A stretch of 50,655 nucleotides of DNA from Chitinophaga pinensis (GTDB lineage: Bacteria; Bacteroidota; Bacteroidia; 2-12-FULL-35-15): positions 1 through 50,655 of the forward strand of contig CAMCUO010000016.1 in NCBI GenBank assembly GCA_945879015.1, given 5' to 3'. Shown here piece after piece: positions 25,611 to 34,684 of this stretch (within the stretch, counting starts at the first letter, position 1; each line of letters opens with the position of its first letter). Both the position numbers and the translations under genes were made by a program. The notes beneath the pieces are model-generated. The model did no database searches, was not told where the DNA came from, and saw only the letters and a program-made list of their open reading frames with translations.

Positions 25611-25644
25611 AAAAAGAGTCCCGCAGAAGTGCGGGACTCTTTTT
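25611..25644. terminator. Bidirectional terminator between convergent genes
   Basis: A perfect 15-bp stem, AAAAAGAGTCCCGCA / TGCGGGACTCTTTTT, around the loop gaag. It ends the beta-barrel gene on the + strand and the Tyr/Trp/His-rich gene on the minus strand. The outer 11 bp equal those of the 23829 hairpin. Confidence 0.95.
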
Positions 25645-25649
25645 GTTAA

Positions 25650-26801
25650 TTATCTTCCTTTTCCTCCTCCACCTTTCTTCCCACTGGATTTTGGTGCGCT
25701 TGTTGATTTTTGTGCAGGTTTACTAATTGCTTTCGGCCTTGTTTTATTGCTTGAAGTATTTCCACCGCCATTCGAAGGTTTGTTTTTCGTATTATTGTTA
25801 TTGGTTGATGGACGATTTCCGTTCGGCTTCAATGTATTTGGAGTTGATTTATTTACTCCATCATTTTTATTATTACGAACAGTGTTTGTATTTTTTTCTG
25901 CTTTACTGTTGTATGCAGGATTTGTTTTTCCTCCTGCTATTTTTCCATCACCACTTCTGCTTTTTGATGCGTAAGTTTTATTATAAACACTTGCCGTTCT
26001 ATGATTGTGCACAGTAATAGAAACCGAACGATAAGGACCATAATGATTATGAGCAAACGGAGCACGATAAAAAGCGGTTCTGTGATAATGCCCATAATGA
26101 TGGCCATGATAATGATTGTGGTGATGCCAATAGTAATTGTGCCAATACCATGGCGACCATGGATTCCACCACCCCGGATAGTAACCCCAATACCATGGAG
26201 AAGCATAAACCACATAGGAAGGTCCATAAACATAATGAACAATTGGCCATTGATTTACTACAACATATTGAGTATTTGGTAAGGAGGTGTTGTAATAATT
26301 ATTGGTAGTATTATTAATTACTGTTGTTTTTTCGTTTTCCGGAGTTTTTGTTTCTGCAGTTTTTGCATTCGGATCATTTTCTGTTGGTTCAACTATATAA
26401 TCTTTTCCGTACAATTCTTCATTTCCAACAATCTGCACAACCACTTTACCTTCTTTATCTTTTTCAATTTCGATAACGGCAACATCTTGATTTTCTTTTT
26501 CGTTTACCATCACTTGTAAAACAACCGCATGCGATTCTCCAGTTTGATGATCGATTACTTTTATATAATCTGTTTTATCATCATTATTCAAATCGAGGTT
26601 GTTGATTTTTGAATCTTCCGCATTTAAACTTTTTTCGAATGCTTCAAATGTTTCGGACTTTTGGAAAAGATCCAGAACGGAATATAAATTTAAATTGTCT
26701 CCAGGTAAGCCAAGAGAATCGATTTTTTCAGTTGTTTGAGAAAATGCGCTTTGAGTGTAAACTATCGTAGACAAAAAAAGCAAAAGGGCTAATCTTTTCA
26801 T
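25650..26801 (-). CDS. Exported protein with Tyr/Trp/His-rich core and basic Asn/Gly/Lys tail
   Basis: This 383-aa protein has a signal peptide (MKRLALLLFLSTIVYTQSAFS) and four parts. The first (about 25-140) is folded and acidic, with an EF-hand/dockerin-like loop LDLNNDDKTDYIKVID. Next is a Thr/Asn linker (about 150-170). Then comes an unusual core (about 180-260) of Tyr, Trp, His and Pro (YVVYASPWYWGYYPGWW and YHGHHYGHYH). The tail (about 280-383) is a disordered basic stretch of N, K, S and G ending KKGGGGKGR. The function is unknown; metal binding or surface adhesion are guesses. It probably has its own promoter. Confidence 0.8.
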   Translation of the reverse strand: MKRLALLLFLSTIVYTQSAFSQTTEKIDSLGLPGDNLNLYSVLDLFQKSETFEAFEKSLNAEDSKINNLDLNNDDKTDYIKVIDHQTGESHAVVLQVMVNEKENQDVAVIEIEKDKEGKVVVQIVGNEELYGKDYIVEPTENDPNAKTAETKTPENEKTTVINNTTNNYYNTSLPNTQYVVVNQWPIVHYVYGPSYVVYASPWYWGYYPGWWNPWSPWYWHNYYWHHHNHYHGHHYGHYHRTAFYRAPFAHNHYGPYRSVSITVHNHRTASVYNKTYASKSRSGDGKIAGGKTNPAYNSKAEKNTNTVRNNKNDGVNKSTPNTLKPNGNRPSTNNNNTKNKPSNGGGNTSSNKTRPKAISKPAQKSTSAPKSSGKKGGGGKGR

Positions 26802-26891
26802 TTTGTGATTTTATTTATAGACTAATTATACCGGGGATGGTTTAATCTAGTATGCCAAAATCATTCCAAAATAATCAATATTATATGGGAA

Positions 26892-28895
26892 TTAAAACAA
26901 ATCGTTCAATAATGAATCGTCTACCAAGTTGGGCAAGGTCACTTTTAGCTCCGGAGTGCGTGCCATTTCACGTTTTATGGCAAATACCGCCTCTTCGTTT
27001 CTAGCCCAACTTCTACGTGCAATTCCATTGTTTACATCCCAAAATAACATTGATTTTAATCTTCTGTCGCTATCTGCAGTACCATCCAAAACCATCCCAA
27101 ATCCACCATTTATTACTTCTCCCCAACCTACTCCGCCTCCATTGTGAAGTGAAATCCATGTTGCTCCTCTGAATCCATCTCCTACAAAATTTTGGACTGC
27201 CATATCCGCAGTAAAACTGGAACCGTCATAAATATTAGAAGTTTCACGATACGGAGAATCCGTTCCGGAAACATCGTGGTGATCTCTACCCAAAACAACT
27301 GGAGCGGAAAGTTCTCCGGATTTAATTGCATTGTTAAACGCTTCGGCAATTTTAACCCGTGCTTCCGAATCAGCATATAAAATACGTGCTTGTGAACCAA
27401 CCACTAAATTATTTTGCATCGCATCTTTTATCCACACAATATTATCACTGATCTGCTGCTTAATTTCATCAGGAGAAGATTTGTACATTTCTTCCAATAC
27501 TTTCAAAGCTAATTTATCAGTAGTTGCTAAATCTTTTGGATCACAAGAAGCACATACCCAACGAAACGGACCAAATCCATAATCAAAACACATTGGTCCT
27601 AAAATATCTTGTACATAAGATTTATATATAAACGTTCCGTCTTTATTTACAATATCAGCTCCTGCACGTGACGCTTCCAATAAAAATGCATTGCCATAAT
27701 CGAAAAAGTACATTCCATTTTTTGCTAAAGCATTTACAGCATTTGCATGACGTATCAATGATTTCTGAACTTCTTTTTTGAACTGATCTGGATTTTTTGC
27801 CATCATTTCATTGGACTGCTCCAAAGAAAATTCTGCAGGATAATAACCACCCGCCCAAGGATTGTGCAAAGATGTTTGATCTGTTCCGATATCGACTTTA
27901 ATATTTTCTTTCACCAAATATTCCCACAAATCAACAATATTACCTTGATACGCTAATGAAACTGCTTCTTTGGACGCTTGTGCCTTTTTTATTCTGAAAA
28001 TTAATAAAGCTAAATCTTCAAACACCTCATCTACCCAACCTTGTGTATGTCGTGTTTTTACTGCTTTCGGATTTATCTCGGCTACGACCGAAACTAAACC
28101 AGAAATTTTTCCTGCCTTAGGTTGAGCACCACTCATGCCACCTAATCCGCAAGTCACAAACAACTTCCCTTTTCTATCTTCTTCTGAAGTAGAAATTTTT
28201 CTTGCAGCATTCATAACTGTAATTGTAGTTCCATGCACAATTCCTTGCGGACCTATATACATGTACGAACCCGCAGTCATTTGTCCGTACTGCGTTACAC
28301 CCAGTGCATTAAATTTTTCCCAATCATCAGGTTTGCTATAATTCGGAATCATCATTCCGTTTGTAATAACTACTCTTGGAGAATCTTTATGTGAAGGAAA
28401 CAATCCCATTGGGTGACCAGAGTACATTGCTAGTGTTTGTTCATCATTCATCTCTGCCAAATATTTCATTGTCAAAAGATATTGCGCCCAATTTTGGAAC
28501 ACCGCTCCGTTACCACCATACGTTATCAATTCATGCGGATGTTGTGCAACAGCATAGTCCAAATTATTTTGCAACATCAACATGATTGCTGCAGCTTGTT
28601 TGGATTGATGAGGATATTCGTTTATGTGGCGTGCGTGAATTTTATAATCGGGGCGGAAACGATACATATAAATTCTTCCGTAATCTTTTAACTCCTGTGC
28701 AAATTCTTTTGCTAAAACAGGATGATGTTTTTTATCAAAATAGCGGAGCGCATTTCGGAGCGCTAATTTTTTTTCTTCTTTGTTAAGAATGTCTTTTCGT
28801 TTCGGAGCATGATTGATTGCCGAATCGTAAACTTTAACTTCTGGAAGTTCAGAAGGTATTCCTTGTAATATTTGTTCTTTAAAATCAGTGCTCAT
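26892..28895 (-). CDS. hutU: Urocanate hydratase
   Basis: This 667-aa enzyme adds water to urocanate in histidine breakdown, using NAD+ as an electrophile. Recognisable segments are ITYGGNGAVFQNWAQYLL, YSGHPMGLFPS, AGSYMYIGPQGIVHGTTI, GGMSGAQPKA, DFVDT-region variants such as IGTDQTSLHNPWAGGYYP and FVGDGFRGATWISLHNGGG. It is longer than the roughly 555-aa proteobacterial HutU and nearer to the long form seen in animals and other Bacteroidota. hutH, hutI and the formimidoylglutamate gene are not in the window, so the histidine pathway is scattered. The 5' spacer is a TTTTCAAATT repeat. Confidence 0.95.
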   Translation of the reverse strand: MSTDFKEQILQGIPSELPEVKVYDSAINHAPKRKDILNKEEKKLALRNALRYFDKKHHPVLAKEFAQELKDYGRIYMYRFRPDYKIHARHINEYPHQSKQAAAIMLMLQNNLDYAVAQHPHELITYGGNGAVFQNWAQYLLTMKYLAEMNDEQTLAMYSGHPMGLFPSHKDSPRVVITNGMMIPNYSKPDDWEKFNALGVTQYGQMTAGSYMYIGPQGIVHGTTITVMNAARKISTSEEDRKGKLFVTCGLGGMSGAQPKAGKISGLVSVVAEINPKAVKTRHTQGWVDEVFEDLALLIFRIKKAQASKEAVSLAYQGNIVDLWEYLVKENIKVDIGTDQTSLHNPWAGGYYPAEFSLEQSNEMMAKNPDQFKKEVQKSLIRHANAVNALAKNGMYFFDYGNAFLLEASRAGADIVNKDGTFIYKSYVQDILGPMCFDYGFGPFRWVCASCDPKDLATTDKLALKVLEEMYKSSPDEIKQQISDNIVWIKDAMQNNLVVGSQARILYADSEARVKIAEAFNNAIKSGELSAPVVLGRDHHDVSGTDSPYRETSNIYDGSSFTADMAVQNFVGDGFRGATWISLHNGGGVGWGEVINGGFGMVLDGTADSDRRLKSMLFWDVNNGIARRSWARNEEAVFAIKREMARTPELKVTLPNLVDDSLLNDLF

Positions 28896-28901
28896 AAATA
28901 T

Positions 28902-28942
28902 TTTTTTACATTTTCAAATTGGAAAATTTTCAAATTTTCAAA
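28902..28942. repeat. TTTTCAAATT short repeats upstream of hutU
   Basis: The gap reads as three or four near copies of 'attttcaaatt', partly inverted by 'ggaaaatttt'. No coding potential is seen. Confidence 0.6.
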
Positions 28943-29131
28943 TTACTTTTTCTTCTCTATTCTCCCTTTGTCTTTATTAAAACCATAAGGACAATGTTTG
29001 CAACCATTCTGACAACAATAACCACGTTTTAATAAATACTTTTCAGTAAAAATAATATACCCTTGTTCACTATAATAAAAATCATCAGGTTCCAATTGTT
29101 TGTTGTTTGAAAAGCCAAATTCATCTGCCAT
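28943..29131 (-). CDS. Small DUF5522 cysteine-rich protein
   Basis: This 62-aa protein has the DUF5522 signature: EPDDFYYSEQGYIIFTEKYL, then KRGYCCQNGCKHCPYGF, giving four cysteines in the pattern CC-x3-C-x2-C that could bind zinc or an iron-sulfur cluster. The tail is basic (KGRIEKKK). Its role is unknown; members are widespread in Bacteroidota. A near-perfect promoter lies so close to the ATG that the mRNA should be leaderless or nearly so. It is divergent from the lipoprotein gene at 29236. Confidence 0.85.
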   Translation of the reverse strand: MADEFGFSNNKQLEPDDFYYSEQGYIIFTEKYLLKRGYCCQNGCKHCPYGFNKDKGRIEKKK

Positions 29132-29135
29132 ACAA

Positions 29136-29166
29136 CAAAGATAGTGCGCTAAACAGAATTGCCAAA
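29136..29166 (-). promoter_or_regulatory. Bacteroidota promoter of the DUF5522 gene, 4 nt from the ATG
   Basis: On the minus strand: TTTG (29166-29163), exactly 19 nt, then TATCTTTG (29143-29136), then four bases (ttgt) before ATG. Both boxes match the consensus exactly. Confidence 0.8.
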
Positions 29167-29200
29167 AGTATTTATTAAAACATCTTATTAAATGGATTTA

Positions 29201-29231
29201 TTTTATTGGCTCTTCAAAAATTATATCTTTG
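29201..29231 (+). promoter_or_regulatory. Bacteroidota promoter of the lipoprotein gene, 4 nt from the ATG
   Basis: TTTT (29201-29204), 19 nt, then TATCTTTG (29224-29231) and four bases (taat) before ATG at 29236. The -7 box is exact; the -33 box matches at three of four places. Confidence 0.65.
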
Positions 29232-29235
29232 TAAT

Positions 29236-29652
29236 ATGTCTTCAAAAAGTCGGACTTCATTCTTTTTATCTGATGGATTATGTTTGTTTATCGCATGTTC
29301 CAAAGATCCGCTTATTCCTTTTGATGAGCCAGAAAAAGAGTTAAGGCCCAATTTACCCGAAATTCGATTTTTTTATGGAACAGATACATTTCCAGCTTAT
29401 TTTAATTCTCCACCATTATCATTTACAAATTCCAGTGTAAGTACAATTACTAGTGATGGCGCTACTTTGAGACGAGTACTATTTTACGAAAGAAAATTAT
29501 CTACCAACAATATTATCTCTTGTGGCTCTTACCATATAAAATCCAAAGCATTTTCTGACTCTTGTCAATTTAGCTCTAGATTTGAAGGCGGATTGACTAA
29601 CAGGAATTCGATGGCTATGGTGAACACTCGTTTTTCTTATCCATTTAAATGA
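29236..29652 (+). CDS. Unrecognised lipoprotein
   Basis: This 138-aa protein has its start at the ATG at 29236. The N-terminus (SFFLSDGLCLFIACSKD) has a weak, Asp-containing hydrophobic stretch and a lipobox FIAC, so it is probably lipidated. The remainder is mostly beta with Ser/Thr and Phe-rich stretches (PEIRFFYGTDTFPAYF, SYHIKSKAFSDSCQF). I do not recognise a family. The stop TGA (29650-29652) overlaps the ATG of the next gene as ATGA, so the two are translated from one message, with a promoter just before this gene. Any functional link to the PLP enzyme is unknown. Confidence 0.65.
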   Translation: MSSKSRTSFFLSDGLCLFIACSKDPLIPFDEPEKELRPNLPEIRFFYGTDTFPAYFNSPPLSFTNSSVSTITSDGATLRRVLFYERKLSTNNIISCGSYHIKSKAFSDSCQFSSRFEGGLTNRNSMAMVNTRFSYPFK

Positions 29653-30536
29653 TGGAAAACGCAATTCCTCTCTTCAAAGTAAATTCGGATTTTATCACAA
29701 GTAAAGGCCTTGAACTTTTTGTCTACCGATTAGATCTAAATCATCCGACTATCAGCGGGAATAAATTGTATAAATTAAAATACAATTTAGAAGAAGCTAA
29801 AAAATTAAAAAACGAAACACTACTCACTTTTGGCGGAGCATTTTCCAATCACATCGCGGCAAGTGCTTCTGCCGGAAAAGAATACGGGTTTGGCACTATA
29901 GGAATTATTCGTGGAGAAGAACCTACTGAATTAAATTCCACTTTAAAATTTGCAAAGGAATGTGGAATGGAATTGCATTTTGTTTCTCGCTCTTTGTATC
30001 AAGACAAAGAAGAATTAAACAAATACGTTTTAGAAAAGTTTTCAAATAAAAATTATTATTCGATTCCAGAAGGTGGTTCAAACGAATTAGGAATTAAAGG
30101 TTGCGAAGAAATCACAAAAGACATTCCGATTGATTTTGATTTTGTATGTTGTGCTTGCGGGACGGGCTCAACAATTGCAGGCATTACACTTTCTTTAAAA
30201 GAACATCAAAAAGCAATTGGATTTCAAATATTAAAAGGCGAAAAGTATATTCAAACAGAAGTAGAAAAATGGTTAACGGTTTTCAAATCGAATGCAAAAA
30301 ATTGGGAAATAAATGAAGAATTTCATTTTGGTGGTTATGCAAAATTAAAACCTGAACTCTTAAATTTCATGCTGGAATTTGAAAAAGAAAATGCTATTCC
30401 ACTCGATTATATTTACACGGGTAAGATGATGTTTGGAATAATGGAACTCATCAAAAGAGGAAAATTCAAAAAAGGAACTAAAATTATAGCCATCCATACT
30501 GGCGGATTGCAAGGAAATAAGGGCTTTACTAATTAA
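29649..30536 (+). CDS. PLP-dependent ACC deaminase/D-cysteine desulfhydrase-like enzyme
   Basis: This 295-aa fold-type II PLP enzyme is shorter than the roughly 330-340-aa classical forms. The PLP lysine lies in the segment HPTISGNKLYKLKYNL; GGAFSNHIAA is the phosphate/substrate loop; PEGGSNELGIKG and CACGTGSTIAG are further family motifs. The C-terminal IAIHTGGLQGNKGF fits D-cysteine desulfhydrase. It could break down D-cysteine or 1-aminocyclopropane-1-carboxylate; the motif set cannot decide. It overlaps the lipoprotein gene (ATGA), with ATG at 29649 or 29652. Confidence 0.9.
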   Translation: MMENAIPLFKVNSDFITSKGLELFVYRLDLNHPTISGNKLYKLKYNLEEAKKLKNETLLTFGGAFSNHIAASASAGKEYGFGTIGIIRGEEPTELNSTLKFAKECGMELHFVSRSLYQDKEELNKYVLEKFSNKNYYSIPEGGSNELGIKGCEEITKDIPIDFDFVCCACGTGSTIAGITLSLKEHQKAIGFQILKGEKYIQTEVEKWLTVFKSNAKNWEINEEFHFGGYAKLKPELLNFMLEFEKENAIPLDYIYTGKMMFGIMELIKRGKFKKGTKIIAIHTGGLQGNKGFTN

Positions 30537-30605
30537 CAAAGTACTGTTAGAAAAATGTTCTGAATGCACTAAGTTCACTGAACTAATTATAATAACTTTA
30601 CAGTT

Positions 30606-31586
30606 ATGTACAAGTGCCTTTTCATATCCTTTTTGCTTTGTTTTATGTCAGTAGTTGTCAACGCAACCTCTAGAGAGCAAAAGATGACAGCCAAGCAATA
30701 CATTGAAAAATACAAAAATGAAGCAATTGCTGAAATGCTTAATTATAATATTCCCGCGAGTATAACCCTAGCACAAGGAATGCTTGAAAGTGGCAATGGA
30801 AATAGCGATTTAGCAGTTTATGCAAATAATCACTTTGGAATAAAATGCCATAAGGAATGGTCTGGGCCAACATTTACTAAGGACGATGATAAAAAAAATG
30901 AATGCTTTAGAAAATATTCAACCGTTTTAGATTCTTATAATGATCATTCGAATTTTTTAAATTCTCGTAGTAGGTATGCTAGTTTGTTCGAGTTAAATCG
31001 AACAGATTATATGGGCTGGGCAAGAGGACTAAAAGAAGCTGGTTACGCAACAGACCCAAAATACGCTCATCGATTAGTGGAATTAATTGAAAATTATAGT
31101 TTAGATCAATATGATTATCCTCCTGCAGCAAAAACAGAAAGTGCGAATAAAAATGATTCTCATAAGAAACATGAACAACAAAAGATTATAGAACCAGAAA
31201 AAAAACAAGAAACAGAAGTTCGTGAGATGAGAAATATTTTACGATTTAGATCTATTAATTATATAATTATTAAACCTAATGACACTTTCAAAAAAATAGC
31301 TTTAGATACGGATAAAGATTTATGGCAGCTTTATAAATTCAACGACTTGGAAGCTGGTGCAACATTGATTGCAGGACAAAAACTTTATTTACAACCAAAA
31401 CGAAACAAAGCTAAAGAACCCTTTCATGTTGTAAAAAAAGGAGAAACGATGAAATCAATTTCTCAACTGCATGGAATAAAATTGAAAAAGCTGTACAAGA
31501 AAAATAACATGAAAGAAGGTCAAGAACCTAAGATTGGTAATCAATTGTATATGCGTGCTCAAAAACCTACTGCTGAGAATAAATAA
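30606..31586 (+). CDS. Glucosaminidase with two LysM repeats
   Basis: The 326-aa exported protein has a signal peptide (MYKCLFISFLLCFMSVVVNA). A FlgJ/glucosaminidase domain (about 30-175) carries the catalytic Glu in AQGMLESGNGNSDLA, then NNHFGIKC and YATDPKYAHRLVELIENY. A Lys/Glu-rich linker follows. LysM-type repeats are at about 215-262 (NYIIIKPNDTFKKIA) and 272-318 (FHVVKKGETMKSISQLHG). It should cleave peptidoglycan glycan strands in the periplasm while held by LysM. It has a 69-bp gap from the PLP enzyme gene. Confidence 0.9.
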   Translation: MYKCLFISFLLCFMSVVVNATSREQKMTAKQYIEKYKNEAIAEMLNYNIPASITLAQGMLESGNGNSDLAVYANNHFGIKCHKEWSGPTFTKDDDKKNECFRKYSTVLDSYNDHSNFLNSRSRYASLFELNRTDYMGWARGLKEAGYATDPKYAHRLVELIENYSLDQYDYPPAAKTESANKNDSHKKHEQQKIIEPEKKQETEVREMRNILRFRSINYIIIKPNDTFKKIALDTDKDLWQLYKFNDLEAGATLIAGQKLYLQPKRNKAKEPFHVVKKGETMKSISQLHGIKLKKLYKKNNMKEGQEPKIGNQLYMRAQKPTAENK

Positions 31587-31688
31587 ATTCTCTTTTCTCA
31601 TTTTTTTTGACAAAAATTAACGAATTGTTTATAAAAATCGAGCATCTACTTTGGTTTTATTTCTACTTTTGGGGTGTTATTCTCACAA

Positions 31689-31722
31689 ATAGACAGTAGA
31701 CAAATTCTGCAGTAGACAAGTA
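31689..31722. repeat. AGACAGTAGACA-type short repeat before enolase
   Basis: 'atagacagtagacaaattctgcagtagacaag' repeats the words seen after gatB (2368-2465). A short ACTCCTGAGGAGT palindrome lies at 31741-31753, before the RBS region of eno. Confidence 0.6.
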
Positions 31723-31731
31723 AAAAAATAA

Positions 31732-33075
<1,344 letters not shown>

Positions 33076-33184
33076 TCGGAGTCTTCACTTACTGAAAATG
33101 CCTATTAATGGCGAAAGGAGAATGATAATACTAGGCAATTCATTCTTCCTTAAAACAATTTCACACAAATTTTATGTACGAATG

Positions 33185-33215
33185 TTTTTAATCTCACAAA
33201 ATCCTTTTATCTTTA
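33185..33215 (+). promoter_or_regulatory. Candidate promoter of citrate synthase
   Basis: TTTT (33185-33188), 19 nt, then TATCTTTA (33208-33215), one mismatch from each box of the Bacteroidota consensus, 37 nt before the ATG. Confidence 0.5.
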
Positions 33216-33252
33216 GGGAATAGAATTGCACGACTAAAATTCATAAAAAATC

Positions 33253-34587
33253 ATGGATTCATTAAAAGAAAAATTTGCTGAAAAAGCAGGCCCTGTGGCT
33301 GCTGAAGTAAAAAGTCTCATCAAAGAAAAAGGTGATGTAAAGTTGGGTGAATATACAGTAGCTCAAGTGTATCAAGGAATGAAAGGAATTGTTGGTTTAG
33401 TAACCGAAACTTCCAAACTGGATCCAGAAGAAGGTATTCGCTTTCGCGGATATTCGATTCCTGAATTGAGAGAAAAACTTCCGAAAGCGCCGGGCGGAAC
33501 AGAACCGTTACCAGAAGGAATTTTCTATTTAATGTTGTTAGGCGAACTACCAACACAAGAAGATGTTTTGGGAATGGGTCACATGTGGGCACGTAGAGCA
33601 ATTGTTCCTAAACATGTTTTTGATGTGTTAGATAAAATGCCTGCATCAACTCATCCGATGACACAGTTTGTAATGGCTATAATGGCCATGCAAACGGAAT
33701 CCGTTTTTGCTGCTGCTTATAAAAAAGGAATTAGCAAAAAAGATTATTGGGATTATACCTACGAAGATTCTATGAATTTAATTGCGCGTTTACCTCGTAT
33801 CGCTGCATATATTTATAGAAGAAAATATAAAAACGGAGAACATATTGAGCCGGATCCAAAATTAGATTGGGCTGCAAATCTTGCGCACATGCTAGGTTAC
33901 GAATCATTCGATATGAAGCGTTTAATGCGTATGTATATGACTATTCACGTGGATCATGAAGGAGGAAACGTTTCTGCGCACACAACACATTTGGTTGGTT
34001 CTGCATTGAGCGATCCGTATTTAGCATTTGCTGCTGGAATGAATGGTTTGGCTGGACCGTTACACGGATTAGCAAACCAAGAAGTGTTGAGTTGGATTTT
34101 AGAATTGCGCGAAGAACTAGGTGGTGGATTACCAACTGAAAAACAAATTGAAGATTATATTAAGAAAACTTTAGCAGAAGGAAAAGTTGTTCCAGGCTAC
34201 GGACACGCAGTATTGCGCAAGACAGATCCGCGTTTTGCTGCTCAACAAGATTTCTATTATCGTTATATCAAACCACAAGGTGCGGATGATTTATGTGAAA
34301 TTGTACAAATGGTTTACAAAGTTGCTCCTCCTATTTTAGAAAGTACAGGAAAAATAAAAAATCCTTGGCCGAATGTGGATTCACATTCAGGAGTTTTATT
34401 AACTCATTACGGAATGGTGGAACACGAATTCTATACTGTATTGTTTGGAGTGTCACGTTCATTAGGAGTATTAGCTTCCTTAATTTGGGACAGAGCATTG
34501 GGTCATCCAATCGAGCGGCCAGGTTCTATTACAACCGAAGGCATCAAAAAGAAAATTGCTGCTGCTGAAGCTGCAACCAAAGCATAA
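33253..34587 (+). CDS. gltA: Citrate synthase, mitochondrial-like (type I, long)
   Basis: This 444-aa enzyme condenses acetyl-CoA and oxaloacetate. The catalytic residues fall as H271 (PLHGLANQ), H318 (GYGHAVLRKTDPR) and D376 (VDSHSGV), almost the same numbers as pig heart His274, His320 and Asp375. Long blocks look eukaryotic: GLVTETSKLDPEEGIRFRG, DHEGGNVSAHTTHLVGSALS, DPYLAFAAGMNGLAGP and VLFGVSRSLGVLASLIW. It therefore belongs with the dimeric mitochondrial-type group, not with the NADH-sensitive hexameric GltA of E. coli. It ends before a clear terminator. Confidence 0.95.
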   Translation: MDSLKEKFAEKAGPVAAEVKSLIKEKGDVKLGEYTVAQVYQGMKGIVGLVTETSKLDPEEGIRFRGYSIPELREKLPKAPGGTEPLPEGIFYLMLLGELPTQEDVLGMGHMWARRAIVPKHVFDVLDKMPASTHPMTQFVMAIMAMQTESVFAAAYKKGISKKDYWDYTYEDSMNLIARLPRIAAYIYRRKYKNGEHIEPDPKLDWAANLAHMLGYESFDMKRLMRMYMTIHVDHEGGNVSAHTTHLVGSALSDPYLAFAAGMNGLAGPLHGLANQEVLSWILELREELGGGLPTEKQIEDYIKKTLAEGKVVPGYGHAVLRKTDPRFAAQQDFYYRYIKPQGADDLCEIVQMVYKVAPPILESTGKIKNPWPNVDSHSGVLLTHYGMVEHEFYTVLFGVSRSLGVLASLIWDRALGHPIERPGSITTEGIKKKIAAAEAATKA

Positions 34588-34591
34588 AAAG

Positions 34592-34620
34592 AAACCCAGA
34601 GTGAAAGCTCTGGGTTTTTA
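34592..34620 (+). terminator. Terminator after citrate synthase
   Basis: AAACCCAGAG pairs with CTCTGGGTTT around a 6-nt loop, followed by a T-rich tail (tttaattt), directly after the stop at 34587. Confidence 0.9.
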
Positions 34621-34684
34621 ATTTGTATCATTTTAAGGATTCACCACTTTATTTATTAAATCTTATTATGAAAATACAAGTCCC

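Noticed and set aside
25727..26282. Several long frames opposite or out of phase with the Tyr/Trp/His-rich gene.
   Set aside because: They are shadows created by the low-complexity codons (tac/cac/tgg runs) of the real gene.
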